From Gemmatimonadaceae bacterium (lineage in GTDB: Bacteria > Gemmatimonadota > Gemmatimonadetes > Gemmatimonadales > Gemmatimonadaceae), in contig JBBEBQ010000018.1 of the NCBI GenBank assembly GCA_040882285.1, positions 62,001-126,000 of the forward strand: a DNA stretch of 64,000 bases. Reading direction: 5' to 3'. The first letter of the stretch is position 1; the number at the start of each line of letters is the position of its first letter. The notes beneath the pieces were generated by a model that had not been told where the DNA came from, ran no database searches, and was given only the letters and a program-made list of their open reading frames with translations. Both the position numbers and the translations under genes were made by a program. Shown here piece by piece: positions 52,913 to 63,009 of this stretch.

Positions 52913-55900
52913 CTACTTTCTTGATCGAGCCGGCCAACGGGCGGCGGTGTTGGGCCACCCGCGTGCCAGGTCGCCAGCCGGCGTGTGCCGATCAGCTGCG
53001 AGACCACGCAGCTTGAGCAGTTGCCAAACAGTGAACGCATAGGTGCTCCACACGCAGAGCAGGAGCAGGGTGATGCCTGCTAGTAGTCCGATGGGTGCGC
53101 GTGTGGACCAGAGCGCGCGCGGGAAAACACTGATTTCCTGCCGTAACGGTACGCTGCCCGAGAGTACAGCTTCGGCCTGGGCTCCCTTCACCGCATCCGG
53201 TGCGAGCAAGGCGACGCGAAATCGTACGTCGCCGCGCAAATCGCCAGGGAGCGTGAGCGGAAACGAGACGGCAGCGGTTCCGTCATCGAACGTTTCGCTC
53301 TCTCCGAGCGGGAGTAACCCGAAATGCCGAGGCGCGAAGAAACCGACCGTGATCCCTGCGGCCGGCTGTCCGCCTATCGTCACGGACGCGACGAGCATTT
53401 CCTCGTCGCCTTCCGTGGCTCTGCCCAGTTCGATTCGCGCATCCCCCGCCGCCAGCCCCAAGCTCCCGGCCGAGGCCGCGGTGGATGTGCCGAGCTCGCC
53501 GGCGATCGGCGCGCCTGGCAACGCCGCCGGGGGCGCGTGCGCCCCCGTCCCGCCGACTGGTGCGCGCCCCGTCGGTCGGCCCCCCAAACTGCGCATGTGA
53601 TGGACGACGATCCACCGCTCTTCATCGGTGAGGTCAGCTCGCGTACTCGGCATGTCGCCGCGTCCCTCGGTGATCTTCCAGAAGAGCGTACCGTCGCTCT
53701 GCGCCTGGACGGCCGACGTCGTAAGGTTGCTGACCTTCGTATCCAGGTTGGCTGCCCTCGGACCGTCGCCGTGCCCCAGCCTGCCGTGGCAGGACGCGCA
53801 CTCTTGCCGGAAGATCTCCCGGCCGCGCGCGGCCACCTCCGGACTCTCGGGTATCGGGTTGGTCCGCCGTGCTTGGCGTGCCGGTGCGACCCAATCGCGG
53901 CCTGGCTCGGCCCCGGTCACCAGTGTTGGCGCGACAACTGTGGTAGGCGTGGCGGGTGTAGGCGTGGCGGGTGTAGGCGCGGCGGGTGTAGGCGTGGCGG
54001 GTGTAGGCGTGGCGGGTGTAGGCGCGGCGGGTGTAGGCGCGGCGGGTGTAGGCGCGGCGGGCAAGGTGGGTGCGGTAAGCGCGGCGCGCGACGTGTCCGC
54101 CGGGCTGGGTGGTATCGAATCGATGTTCCGCGGCGGGCGCTCCGCAGCAACCGGGGCAGCATCTCTCGACTGGGCCTGCGGCAGCGTGCGGATGAAGCTC
54201 ACGACCGCCGCCATCTCGGCTTCGGTCAGAATGTCACTCCACGACTTCATGTCTTTGCCTTTCCCGTTGCGCAAGACGACCAACATGGAGTCATCGGACA
54301 AGCCGGCTAGAAACGCCGAGTCGCTGAGAGTCGGGATCGTCGAGTACTTCCTTTTGGTCTCCGCGGAGGGCTCGCCCGTGGCGCCGTGGCAAGTGCGGCA
54401 GTTCCTTCGATAGACCGCGCGCCCTTCCTCAATCTGCGCGGCACCCTGCGCCCGAGCTGAGTTGGTGGGGAAGAGAGGCGTCAACAGGGTGCAGCCAGCG
54501 ACAAAAAGTGCGAGCCATAGCGTTGCAGGTAGCGGTGACACCGGTTGCTGGCGCGTCATGGTAGGAGCCTCCATCGCACGGGCCTTCGTTTCGGCCACAT
54601 CCTCGGCCGTCTCCCAGATCGAGAGGATGGGGAACAGCCGGGAAAACAGCGTGAACAGGAGCAGGAACGCCGCGAACGCGCCGGCCGTAATCGCCCACTC
54701 GACGGGACTCGGGAAGTACCAGGTCGAGACGCCCGCCGCCTCGGCGGGGATGAACGGGGTCTGCAGAGTGGGAATGACGATGAGGTAGCGCTTCACCCAC
54801 ATTCCGACGTTCACCAGAACCGATGCCGTCACGATCGAACTGATGGAACGTCTTCCCGGAAAGAGCAGGAATCCAATGGGAGCGAACAGTCCGATGACGA
54901 CCCACAGCCAGAAGGAAAGACCGTACGCCGTATGCCCGGCGAGCAGCTCCATGAGACGCCTATCGGCCTCCAGCCCGCCGTACCAGGCCGTCAGGTACTC
55001 GCTCAGCGTGAAGTACGCATACAGCAACGTGAGCACCAGCAGGATCTTTCCCAGGTTCCGGAAGTGCAGGGGCAGCAGGTACCGCTCCAGCCGGTAGGCC
55101 CGCCGGAAAATCACCATTGCGGTGATGATCGCGGCGGTACCGGAGAAGATCGCGCCGACGACGAAGTAGGGTCCGAAGATGGTGCTGTGCCATCCGGGAC
55201 GCAGCGTCATCCCGAAGACCCAGGAGACGACGGTATGCACGGAGATCGCGACGGGAATAATGATTGCGGCCATCGCTCCGAGCGCTATCGCGAGGCGGCG
55301 GCGATGCTCCGCTGACTCGCGATACCCGAGTGACATCGCCTCATAGAATCGCACGAGTCTGGGAGAGCGCCCGCGCTCCCGGGCGTGCCGCGCGAGTATC
55401 GGCATGTCCGGGATCATCGCCACGTACAGGTACAACATGCTTCCGGTTAGGTACGTGGTGATCGAGACCACGTCCCACAGGATTGGCGACTGCAGCCGGC
55501 CGTGGATGAATACGTTCAGGAGCCGGTCGGGGCGCCCCATGTCGATCAACACCATCGGTGCGCCGACCATGAGAGCGAAGACGGTGATCGCCTCGGCCAT
55601 GCGCGTGATCGGCCGGCGCCAGCCGGCATCAGTCACCCTGAGGATCGCGGAGATGAGTGTGCCGGCATGGCTGATGCCGATGAAAAAGACGAAGTTGGCC
55701 ATGTACGTGCCCCACGAGACGTAATTCCGCATCTCGGTCACGCGGAGCCCGTTCACGAGTTGCATGATCCACGCGGTGGCGCCTACCGACATCACAGCCA
55801 GTAGTCCCACGATCCAGAGCCGCCCGCCGCGCCCCAAGGGGTCGAGGGTGGACAGCAGATCGGATTCGACGGCTGCAGTGTCGTGGTCTTCGCGCCGCGT

Positions 55901-55933
55901 GCCGTGCGAGGTGGCTCGGATCACCTGGCTCAT
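52913..55933 (-). CDS. NrfD-like quinone-interacting subunit fused to two cytochrome c domains
   Basis: 1006 residues. 1-450: ten-helix NrfD/ActC-like membrane domain (YVSWGTYMANFVFFIGISHAG, FGPYFVVGAIFSGTAAI). 459-495: MTRQQ.., hydrophobic LWLALFVAGC then ARAQG, which looks like a former lipoprotein signal at a fusion joint. 505-590: cytochrome c with CRTCH (512-516). 620-668: APTPA/TPTPA repeat linker. 700-780: second cytochrome c with CASCH (712-716). 840-950: beta-rich domain. 960-985: final TM helix. Predicted to move electrons directly from quinol to attached cytochromes. ATG overlaps the iron-sulfur gene stop. Confidence 0.88.
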   Translation of the reverse strand: MSQVIRATSHGTRREDHDTAAVESDLLSTLDPLGRGGRLWIVGLLAVMSVGATAWIMQLVNGLRVTEMRNYVSWGTYMANFVFFIGISHAGTLISAILRVTDAGWRRPITRMAEAITVFALMVGAPMVLIDMGRPDRLLNVFIHGRLQSPILWDVVSITTYLTGSMLYLYVAMIPDMPILARHARERGRSPRLVRFYEAMSLGYRESAEHRRRLAIALGAMAAIIIPVAISVHTVVSWVFGMTLRPGWHSTIFGPYFVVGAIFSGTAAIITAMVIFRRAYRLERYLLPLHFRNLGKILLVLTLLYAYFTLSEYLTAWYGGLEADRRLMELLAGHTAYGLSFWLWVVIGLFAPIGFLLFPGRRSISSIVTASVLVNVGMWVKRYLIVIPTLQTPFIPAEAAGVSTWYFPSPVEWAITAGAFAAFLLLFTLFSRLFPILSIWETAEDVAETKARAMEAPTMTRQQPVSPLPATLWLALFVAGCTLLTPLFPTNSARAQGAAQIEEGRAVYRRNCRTCHGATGEPSAETKRKYSTIPTLSDSAFLAGLSDDSMLVVLRNGKGKDMKSWSDILTEAEMAAVVSFIRTLPQAQSRDAAPVAAERPPRNIDSIPPSPADTSRAALTAPTLPAAPTPAAPTPAAPTPATPTPATPTPAAPTPATPTPATPTTVVAPTLVTGAEPGRDWVAPARQARRTNPIPESPEVAARGREIFRQECASCHGRLGHGDGPRAANLDTKVSNLTTSAVQAQSDGTLFWKITEGRGDMPSTRADLTDEERWIVVHHMRSLGGRPTGRAPVGGTGAHAPPAALPGAPIAGELGTSTAASAGSLGLAAGDARIELGRATEGDEEMLVASVTIGGQPAAGITVGFFAPRHFGLLPLGESETFDDGTAAVSFPLTLPGDLRGDVRFRVALLAPDAVKGAQAEAVLSGSVPLRQEISVFPRALWSTRAPIGLLAGITLLLLCVWSTYAFTVWQLLKLRGLAADRHTPAGDLARGWPNTAARWPARSRK
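53941..54060. repeat. 15-bp tandem repeat, 8 copies
   Basis: Unit gtgtaggcgyggcgg, 8 copies with only T/C variation at one position (plus one altered base in the first copy). On the coding strand it gives the APTPA/TPTPA linker between two cytochrome domains. Unit length is a multiple of three, so copy-number changes keep the frame. Confidence 0.95.
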
Positions 55934-56919
55934 CGCTGCGCTTCGTGCGCATGGGGGCGCTGCTTGGCATCGGGTTCGCCGGGGGCAGGGTAGCGCCGAT
56001 TTACCGGCGGCAGGTAATAGACGCGTGGTTTCGTTCCAAGCTCTTCGAGGTAGCGGTACCCACCCTTGTCTCGAAGTAGCTGCGACAACCTGACGGTTTG
56101 TGTCGCTTGTTCGGTGTTCGCCTCTGCGCCCTCTCCGCTGTCGGCATGGGCTTCATCAGGGCCGTTGGAGACAGCGTCTTCGTTCTCATCGCCGAACCAG
56201 ATCGCCCCCATGGGGCACGCCCCCGCGCAATGCGGAAGTTTTCCCTCGCGTGCCATGTCGGGGCAGAAATCGCACTTCTCCGTTGTCCCTACACGCCGGG
56301 GGTAGCCCCACTCGGGGGAATAGCCGCGCGCGGTGGCTGCGGGAGAATTGTCGGGCCGGCCCCAGTTGAACGTCCGCACGGAGTAGGGGCAGGCGGCCAT
56401 GCAGAACCGGCAACCGATGCACCGCTCGGAGTCCACCAGCACGATCCCGTCCTGCCGCTTGAAAGTCGCGCTGACCGGGCACACACGTGTGCACGGCGGG
56501 TCGTCACAGTGGAAACACGGGCGAGGGAACCAGTAGGGAGCGCCGTTCTCGGAATCCTTCATCTGGAAGATCCGCAGCCACTGGCGATCGGGTGGGACGA
56601 AATGCGCGTCGGAGCACGCCGTTACGCACTTCCCGCAGCCATCGCACGCCGCGAGGTCGATCACCATGACCCACTTACGTCCGGGAACTCCTCTCCTTAC
56701 CTGCTCCGGGAGCGGTGGGGGGCTGGTCGCGGGCGAACCCGCCAGCACGGCCACCAGCTCTCCCTCCGCCGTGAGCGCGAGTCTGTTGGCGCCCGGGTTA
56801 CTCAGGGCTCCGTCCGCGGCGGGGCCGGACTGCAACAAGCTCGTGGCCCCGACACCAGCCGCCACCCCGCCCGCCGCCCCCAAGCCCGCCCGCAAGAAAT
56901 CACGTCGCTGCATCGTCAT
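55930..56919 (-). CDS. Tat-exported four-cluster ferredoxin subunit (DsrO/HmeA-like)
   Basis: 329 residues from the ATG at 56919 (MQRRD at 56913 is an alternative). Tat signal QRRDFLRAGLGAAGG. Four complete [4Fe-4S] motifs: CDGCGKCVTAC, CFHCDDPPCTRVCP, CIGCRFCMAACP and CDFCPDMAREGKLPHCAGACP. Electron-transfer partner of the NrfD fusion, whose start overlaps its stop. It differs from the paralogue at 37379, which has lost one Cys of the first cluster. No molybdopterin subunit is encoded with this second module. Confidence 0.92.
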   Translation of the reverse strand: MTMQRRDFLRAGLGAAGGVAAGVGATSLLQSGPAADGALSNPGANRLALTAEGELVAVLAGSPATSPPPLPEQVRRGVPGRKWVMVIDLAACDGCGKCVTACSDAHFVPPDRQWLRIFQMKDSENGAPYWFPRPCFHCDDPPCTRVCPVSATFKRQDGIVLVDSERCIGCRFCMAACPYSVRTFNWGRPDNSPAATARGYSPEWGYPRRVGTTEKCDFCPDMAREGKLPHCAGACPMGAIWFGDENEDAVSNGPDEAHADSGEGAEANTEQATQTVRLSQLLRDKGGYRYLEELGTKPRVYYLPPVNRRYPAPGEPDAKQRPHAHEAQR

Positions 56920-56992
56920 CGGTTTGCGATCGCCTCTGTCCAGCGTGCAGTCGTGGCGGCATCGACCCCGAGCCCGCCCGTTCGCCCGATGA

Positions 56993-57030
56993 TCCGCGGC
57001 TCCGCGGCTCCGCGGCTCCGCGGCTCCGCG
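56993..57030. repeat. 8-bp tandem repeat tccgcggc
   Basis: About 4.75 copies of tccgcggc in a row, each containing the palindrome ccgcgg, 75-110 bp upstream of the iron-sulfur gene start. Confidence 0.9.
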
Positions 57031-57210
57031 TGGACGCGCGGTCCCGCACGGCGGCTCCAGAGGCACGTGCCGCGCCGCGGTGCGAGCTTGGTCGCCACGC
57101 CTGTGCGCCGTGGCGCAAGCGCTGGCCGGACAATGCGTTGCGCCTCAAAATCGCGTCCCCGCTCCAGCGCGCGCCGCCATGCGCGGCGCTCGCAGCTGGG
57201 ACATTGCCTG

Positions 57211-57263
57211 GCGCACTGTGACAGGGCGTGGCGCACCGTGACAGGGCGTGGCGCACCGTCGCG
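57211..57263. repeat. 20-bp direct repeat, 2.6 copies
   Basis: gcgcactgtgacagggcgtg (57211-57230), then gcgcaccgtgacagggcgtg (57231-57250), then gcgcaccgtcgcg. The 20-bp spacing is close to two helical turns, so copies face the same side of the DNA, as tandem activator sites do. Binding protein unknown; the NtrC-type regulator encoded next door is a candidate. Confidence 0.75.
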
Positions 57264-57483
57264 TCGCGATCAGTGCAGCACGATGCCGCGACTACCGCGG
57301 CACGACCGGCGCAACGCGCGGCGGGCTGCGTCGTCTTCGCGGGGGGGCACTGCACCAGACAGCAGTAGCGTTTTTTCACTTGCCAAGTGCCACCGCACTA
57401 CATATTGACTTGACGAGTTACCCTTCCGCACTGGTGCCTAGAATGCGGCATGCACCGCGCTTGGCTGCAACCCACGGCCGTTG

Positions 57484-59777
57484 ATGATCAACGTCAACAA
57501 GCTGTTCCCGCGGTTGAGCATCCGCGTCAAGCTCGCGATCGCATTCGCACTCGTGGCGCTTGGACCGCTGGCTGTCGTGTCATTCATCGGCGCGCGCGAG
57601 ACGGTGTCTCAGATCGAGGCCAGTGCGCGCAATACGCTCGAGCACGACCTCGAGATGGCCGAGGCCGAGACCGCGCTCACGCTCAGCTCGACGGAAGGTC
57701 ACATGAACCTCATCGCCAACGTCGTGTTGGGGCCGTTGCTCCGCGCCGGCGCCGTCTCCGCGCGTGAGCGCCTGGACGCCGAACGTATCGTGCGGACGCT
57801 CCTTGCCACCGAGCCGTCGCTGTACCAGGCGAAGCTCATCGACGCCGACGGCCGCTACCGGTCGCTCGTGCGCGCGTCGGGTCCGCCGCTGAACGCAGAG
57901 GAGATGGACGGGGGCGAGTACTACGCCTGGCGCGCCAGCTCACTCCAGCCGCACACGCGATTGCTCTTCGCCATCGAGGTGGCGGGCCCCGAAGATCCCG
58001 TCCTCCGGAAGCCGATGCCGGCGGTAGCCATCCTGCTTCCCGTGCACGCGCCGAACGGCGAATTCCGCGGTGTCGTGGTCGGCGAGGCGTACGCCTCGGC
58101 GCTCTTCTCGCATCTCGATCATTCGTCGGCGGGATTCGGCGGCATCACGGGACTGGTCGACGGCGACGGGCACTTTCTCTACCACTCGGTTCGCAAGCGC
58201 AACTGGGCCACCCTCCTGGCCGCGCACGATCGGCTGAGCGTGCGCAGCGACTTTCCGGACGACGTCGCATCGGCTATCACCTCGGGACGCACGGGCACGG
58301 TGATGACGCCCGACCGGAAGCTGGTCAGTTTCCGGCCCCTCTCGCTGGGTCCGTCCTCCAGGGCCAGACTCTCGCTCTATCGCGTCGTGCCCATCGCCAC
58401 GGTCGCAGCGCCAGCGCGCTCGTTCGTGTTGCTCGTCCTCCTCGCCGCGGGCTTGGCGACGCTGCTCGTGCTGGGCCTCGCCATGCTCGCGGCGAACGAG
58501 TTCACCAAACCGATCTTCCGGATCCGCGATGCCGCCTGGCAGCTCGCCCGTGGCGAAGCCGTGCGACAGCCGAGCGTCGAGACGAATGACGAGTTCGAGG
58601 ATCTCGCGAATGACTTCGCGCGGGTGGCCGAGCAGGTCGCGCGGCATCGCGCGCAGCGAGAAGCGCTCATCGCGGAGCGAACCCGCCTGCTCGAGCACAC
58701 CCACGCCGAGTTGACCGACATTCTCAAGCATTCCGCCGACGGCATCATCGGGCTCGACCCTTCCGGCGTCGTCACCATCTGGAACGACGGCGCCGAGCGG
58801 CTCCTCGGCTATTCGGCGTCGGAGGCCCTGGGCCGGGATATCAACGCCATTCTCCGGCCCAGCGGCGAGCGGGCCCGCCGCGAGCAGGCGGCGATGCGCC
58901 GTGAGCTGGAGCGGGAGCACGCGGTGGTGAACTTCCTCACCGAAGTGCTCGCCAAGGACGGCACGACCATTCAGATAAGTCTCACGGCCACGCTCATCGT
59001 CGGCGCGGACGGTGACGCGCTCGGTTCTTCCTACATCGTCCGCGACAACCGGCTGCAGTCCCGCCTCGAGGACCAGATGCGGCGGTCCGAACGGCTGGCG
59101 GCCATCAGCGTCATGGCGGCCGGGCTGGCGCACGAGATCAACAACCCGCTGGCCATCATCGGCAACCGCATCGAGTGCATGCAACGCGACGTACTGGGTA
59201 AGTGGAGCGATACCTCGCTGGCTGCGGACCTCGACGTGCTACAGCAACACGTGGCGCGGCTGCGACAGCTGACGACGAGCCTGCTGCGGTTCGCGCGGGA
59301 CGACCGCGGCGAAGCGGGGCCGGTCGCGCTCGGCGCGCTTGCCGAGAGCACCGTGGCGCTCCTCCACCGGACGATGGCGACGCGCCGTTTGCATCTGCGG
59401 CTCGACGTCGAGACCGGCGTGCCCGACGTCATCGGGTACGAGAAAGCCATCGAAACCGTCATCGTAAATCTGCTGCTCAACGCGGCAGATGCCACGCCGC
59501 CGGACGGAACCGTGACGCTGTCCATCCGGCGCAGCGCCGACGGGGAAGCGGTGGAAATCGAGGTGCGAGATACCGGCTACGGGCTGGCGCCCGAGCTGAG
59601 CGAGCGCGTCTTCGATCCCTTCTTCACGACGAAGGGACCCGGGCACGGCACTGGCCTCGGCCTCACGGTGTGCCGCAGCATCGTCGATCGCCATGGTGGC
59701 GTCATCGCCGTCGACGCGCCACCCGACGGCGGCTGCCGGTTCATCGTCAGCATCCCCCTCCAACCGATGGTCGCAAC

Positions 59778-59802
<25 letters not shown>
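57484..59802 (+). CDS. Membrane sensor histidine kinase (Cache-HAMP-PAS-HisKA-HATPase)
   Basis: 772 residues from the ATG at 57484 (TTG one codon before is in frame). TM1 about 16-36; extracytoplasmic Cache-like domain about 40-305; TM2 312-336; HAMP 337-390; PAS 408-520; phospho-acceptor His550 in GLAHEINNPLAII; ATPase with LLLNAADATPPDG, DTGYG and HGTGLGLTVC. HisKA type matches kinases that pair with NtrC regulators. Its end overlaps the regulator start by 25 bp. The ligand is unknown; the place next to redox genes suggests an electron acceptor or metal. Confidence 0.93.
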
Positions 59803-61171
<1,369 letters not shown>

Positions 61172-61172
<1 letters not shown>

Positions 61173-61822
61173 TGAAAGGTCGGCTGATGGCTGGCGTCGT
61201 CCTCGCTGGCGCACTGTTTTCCCCGCCCGCGCGCCTGACCGCGCAGCCCGGCGTCGTTTCCGGAACGGTCACCACTCCAGCGCCGGGCATACGTGGCGTC
61301 GTCGTGTACCTGATTCCCACCGCGTCAACTCAGGTGCCGGCAGTCGAGCCGGCGAGCGCCCAGATAGATCAGCTCGGTCTGCGGTTCGTGCCGTCCGTCA
61401 TCGCCGTCTCCCCGGGGTCGACTGTGTCCTTCCCGAACAGCGATCCCGTGATGCACAACGTCTTCAGCCCCAGTATGGGCGCCGGCGGTTTCGACCTCGG
61501 CACGTACCCGCAGGGCGAGCGGCGCAGCTTCGCCTTCAAAGTGGAAGGCGTCCACGTGATCTTCTGTCACGTGCATCCGGAGATGGTGGCCTATGTCGTC
61601 GTGGTCGCGTCGCCGTATCGCACCGTCACGGACGACGAGGGCCGCTTCGAGGTTGCTGGTGTGGCGCCGGGTACCTATCACCTCCGCACGTGGCATCGGC
61701 GACTGCGGACACGGGATCAGGTCGTCGCAGTTACCGCCAACGGCGCCGTGCGCGTCGACCTGACACTGGAGTACGGCGTGCCGCTGAATCTCCGCGCGGC
61801 GGTGCAGCGCCACCCGCGGTAA
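61172..61822 (+). CDS. Secreted cupredoxin with C-terminal carboxypeptidase-regulatory-like domain
   Basis: 216 residues. ATG overlaps the regulator stop (TGATG), with GGAAGAG upstream. Signal peptide to LTAQ. Plastocyanin-like domain with copper ligands His95 (PVMHNVFSP) and Cys132, His135, Met138 (FCHVHPEM), then a short beta-sandwich TVTDDEGRFEVAGVAPGTYHLRTW. A type 1 copper electron carrier in the periplasm; may feed or drain the neighbouring cytochromes. Coupling to a sigma54 two-component system suggests it is a controlled respiratory component rather than housekeeping. Confidence 0.88.
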
Positions 61823-61929
61823 TCCGCGCGAGCTTCAGTCCACCCTCCAGCTCGAAGAAAGCGACTCGCGCTTTCGGTCGCCGCAGTCCGCCCGTAGCTT
61901 CTGGCGCAACTTTCCGAGGGTGGCCGGAT

Positions 61930-62148
61930 GGGGTGCTGCAGGCTCGCCGTGAGCAGCACCTCGGCGGTGAACCGCTCCGAGCCTACGGAGCTGGCGAGAT
62001 CGGGGTGCAGCACCTTGACCGCCACCTTGCGGTTGTGCCGCACGTCGGTCGCGCGATACACCGACGCCATGCCTCCTGTCCCCACCAGTCCTTCGAGCTG
62101 GTAGGACGAACCGAGGGCGTGCCGGAGGCGATCAAGCTGGTCGGACAT
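61930..62148 (-). pseudogene. N-terminal remnant of a Pkn-type Ser/Thr protein kinase
   Basis: The first 73 codons match the start of bacterial Pkn kinases: YQLEGLVGTGGMASVYRATD (glycine-rich loop), VAVKVLHPDL (catalytic Lys) and LTASLQHP. After LQHP the kinase sequence stops and the frame runs on as unrelated residues to 61717; no HRD or DFG motif is found. The rest appears deleted, with the breakpoint at about 61930 facing the redox island. It follows the MtfA-like gene on the same strand by 21 bp. Confidence 0.75.
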
Positions 62149-62169
62149 CAGCAGACAGTGGCAGCGCCC

Positions 62170-62958
62170 TCAGTCGGGCGCAAGCTCGGCGGAGTACGCG
62201 GCGGGATCCTGGCGAAAGAATCTGCGCAGCTCCGCGTACAACGCGGGATGCCTCGAGCGGAGCGCCCTGGGCCGCTCGAAGAAAGCTTCCGTGCAGACGG
62301 CGAAGAACTCGGCGGGATTGGTCGCGCCGTACGTGTCGAGCAGCGTCGGCGTCTCCGCGTCCTGCGCGCGCCTCAGCGCCTCGAACTCCGCGCTCATGAT
62401 GCGCGCCCAGGCGACGTACTCGCCGCGCGTGTCCAGCGCGGGCACTCCGTCCACCTCGCGGTTCTCGAAGTCGAGCTGATGCGCGAACTCGTGCAGAATG
62501 AGGTTCGCCCCGCTCTCGGGATCGGCGGCCCCGTGCCGCGCGGAATCCCAGGCGAGGACGAGCGCTTTCATCCCCGGCGCCGTGTGGCCGAGTCGGTCCT
62601 CGCCGCCCTCCTCCCAGATACCACCCCCGACGTGCCGCTCCTCCCGCGCGACGTAGCCCGACGGGTAGACGAGTATCGACGTCAGCTCCGGGTAGTAATC
62701 GCTCTCGCGGTGGAGCAGGAGGACGCACGCCTGGCCGGCGATCGTTACGCGGATCTCCTCGGTCAGCTCCAGTCCGCCGCACCCTTCGAAGTGCTTCTCC
62801 GCGAGGAAGACCTGGACGTGTCCGAGCAGCTCGGCCTGGTCCCCGGGAGGCAGGCGCCGAAAGATGGAAAGATTTCGCTCGAGGATCGCGCGCCAGGCGG
62901 GGGGCGCCGGCTTCGCGCGAAGTCGCTCGCGCCGCCGGCGCGAAATTCCGAATGGCAT
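62170..62958 (-). CDS. MtfA-like zinc peptidase (M90)
   Basis: 262 residues. Zinc motif HEFAHQLDFENR starting at His156, with downstream acidic EFFAVCTEAFFERP giving the third ligand, as in MtfA. N-terminal WRAILERNLSIFRRLP and LVYPSGY are also family features. MtfA acts in the cytoplasm and in E. coli links to the Mlc regulator of glucose uptake; that partner is not seen here. Confidence 0.92.
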   Translation of the reverse strand: MPFGISRRRRERLRAKPAPPAWRAILERNLSIFRRLPPGDQAELLGHVQVFLAEKHFEGCGGLELTEEIRVTIAGQACVLLLHRESDYYPELTSILVYPSGYVAREERHVGGGIWEEGGEDRLGHTAPGMKALVLAWDSARHGAADPESGANLILHEFAHQLDFENREVDGVPALDTRGEYVAWARIMSAEFEALRRAQDAETPTLLDTYGATNPAEFFAVCTEAFFERPRALRSRHPALYAELRRFFRQDPAAYSAELAPD

Positions 62959-63009
62959 CCGGTAAAGCTAAGGTCGGGCAAGTCCCAGCCCGCCGCGCGC
63001 CGCGCTCCC

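Larger units (their letters stand above)
56920..57483. other. 564-bp divergent regulatory region with repeats
   Basis: Lies between the second redox operon (minus) and the sigma54-type two-component operon (plus). No gene is evident in it. Contents: an 8-bp tandem repeat (56993-57030), a 20-bp direct repeat (57211-57263), a small palindrome cacttgccaagtg (57377-57389) and an AT-richer stretch at 57395-57420 (catattgacttgacg), which could carry a promoter for the kinase gene. Confidence 0.6.

Noticed and set aside
57298-57313. cGGCACG-N4-gcGCA, a sigma54-like GG-N10-GC match upstream of the kinase gene
   Set aside because: GG and GC spacing fit, but the TT before GC is missing and such matches are common by chance at this GC content.
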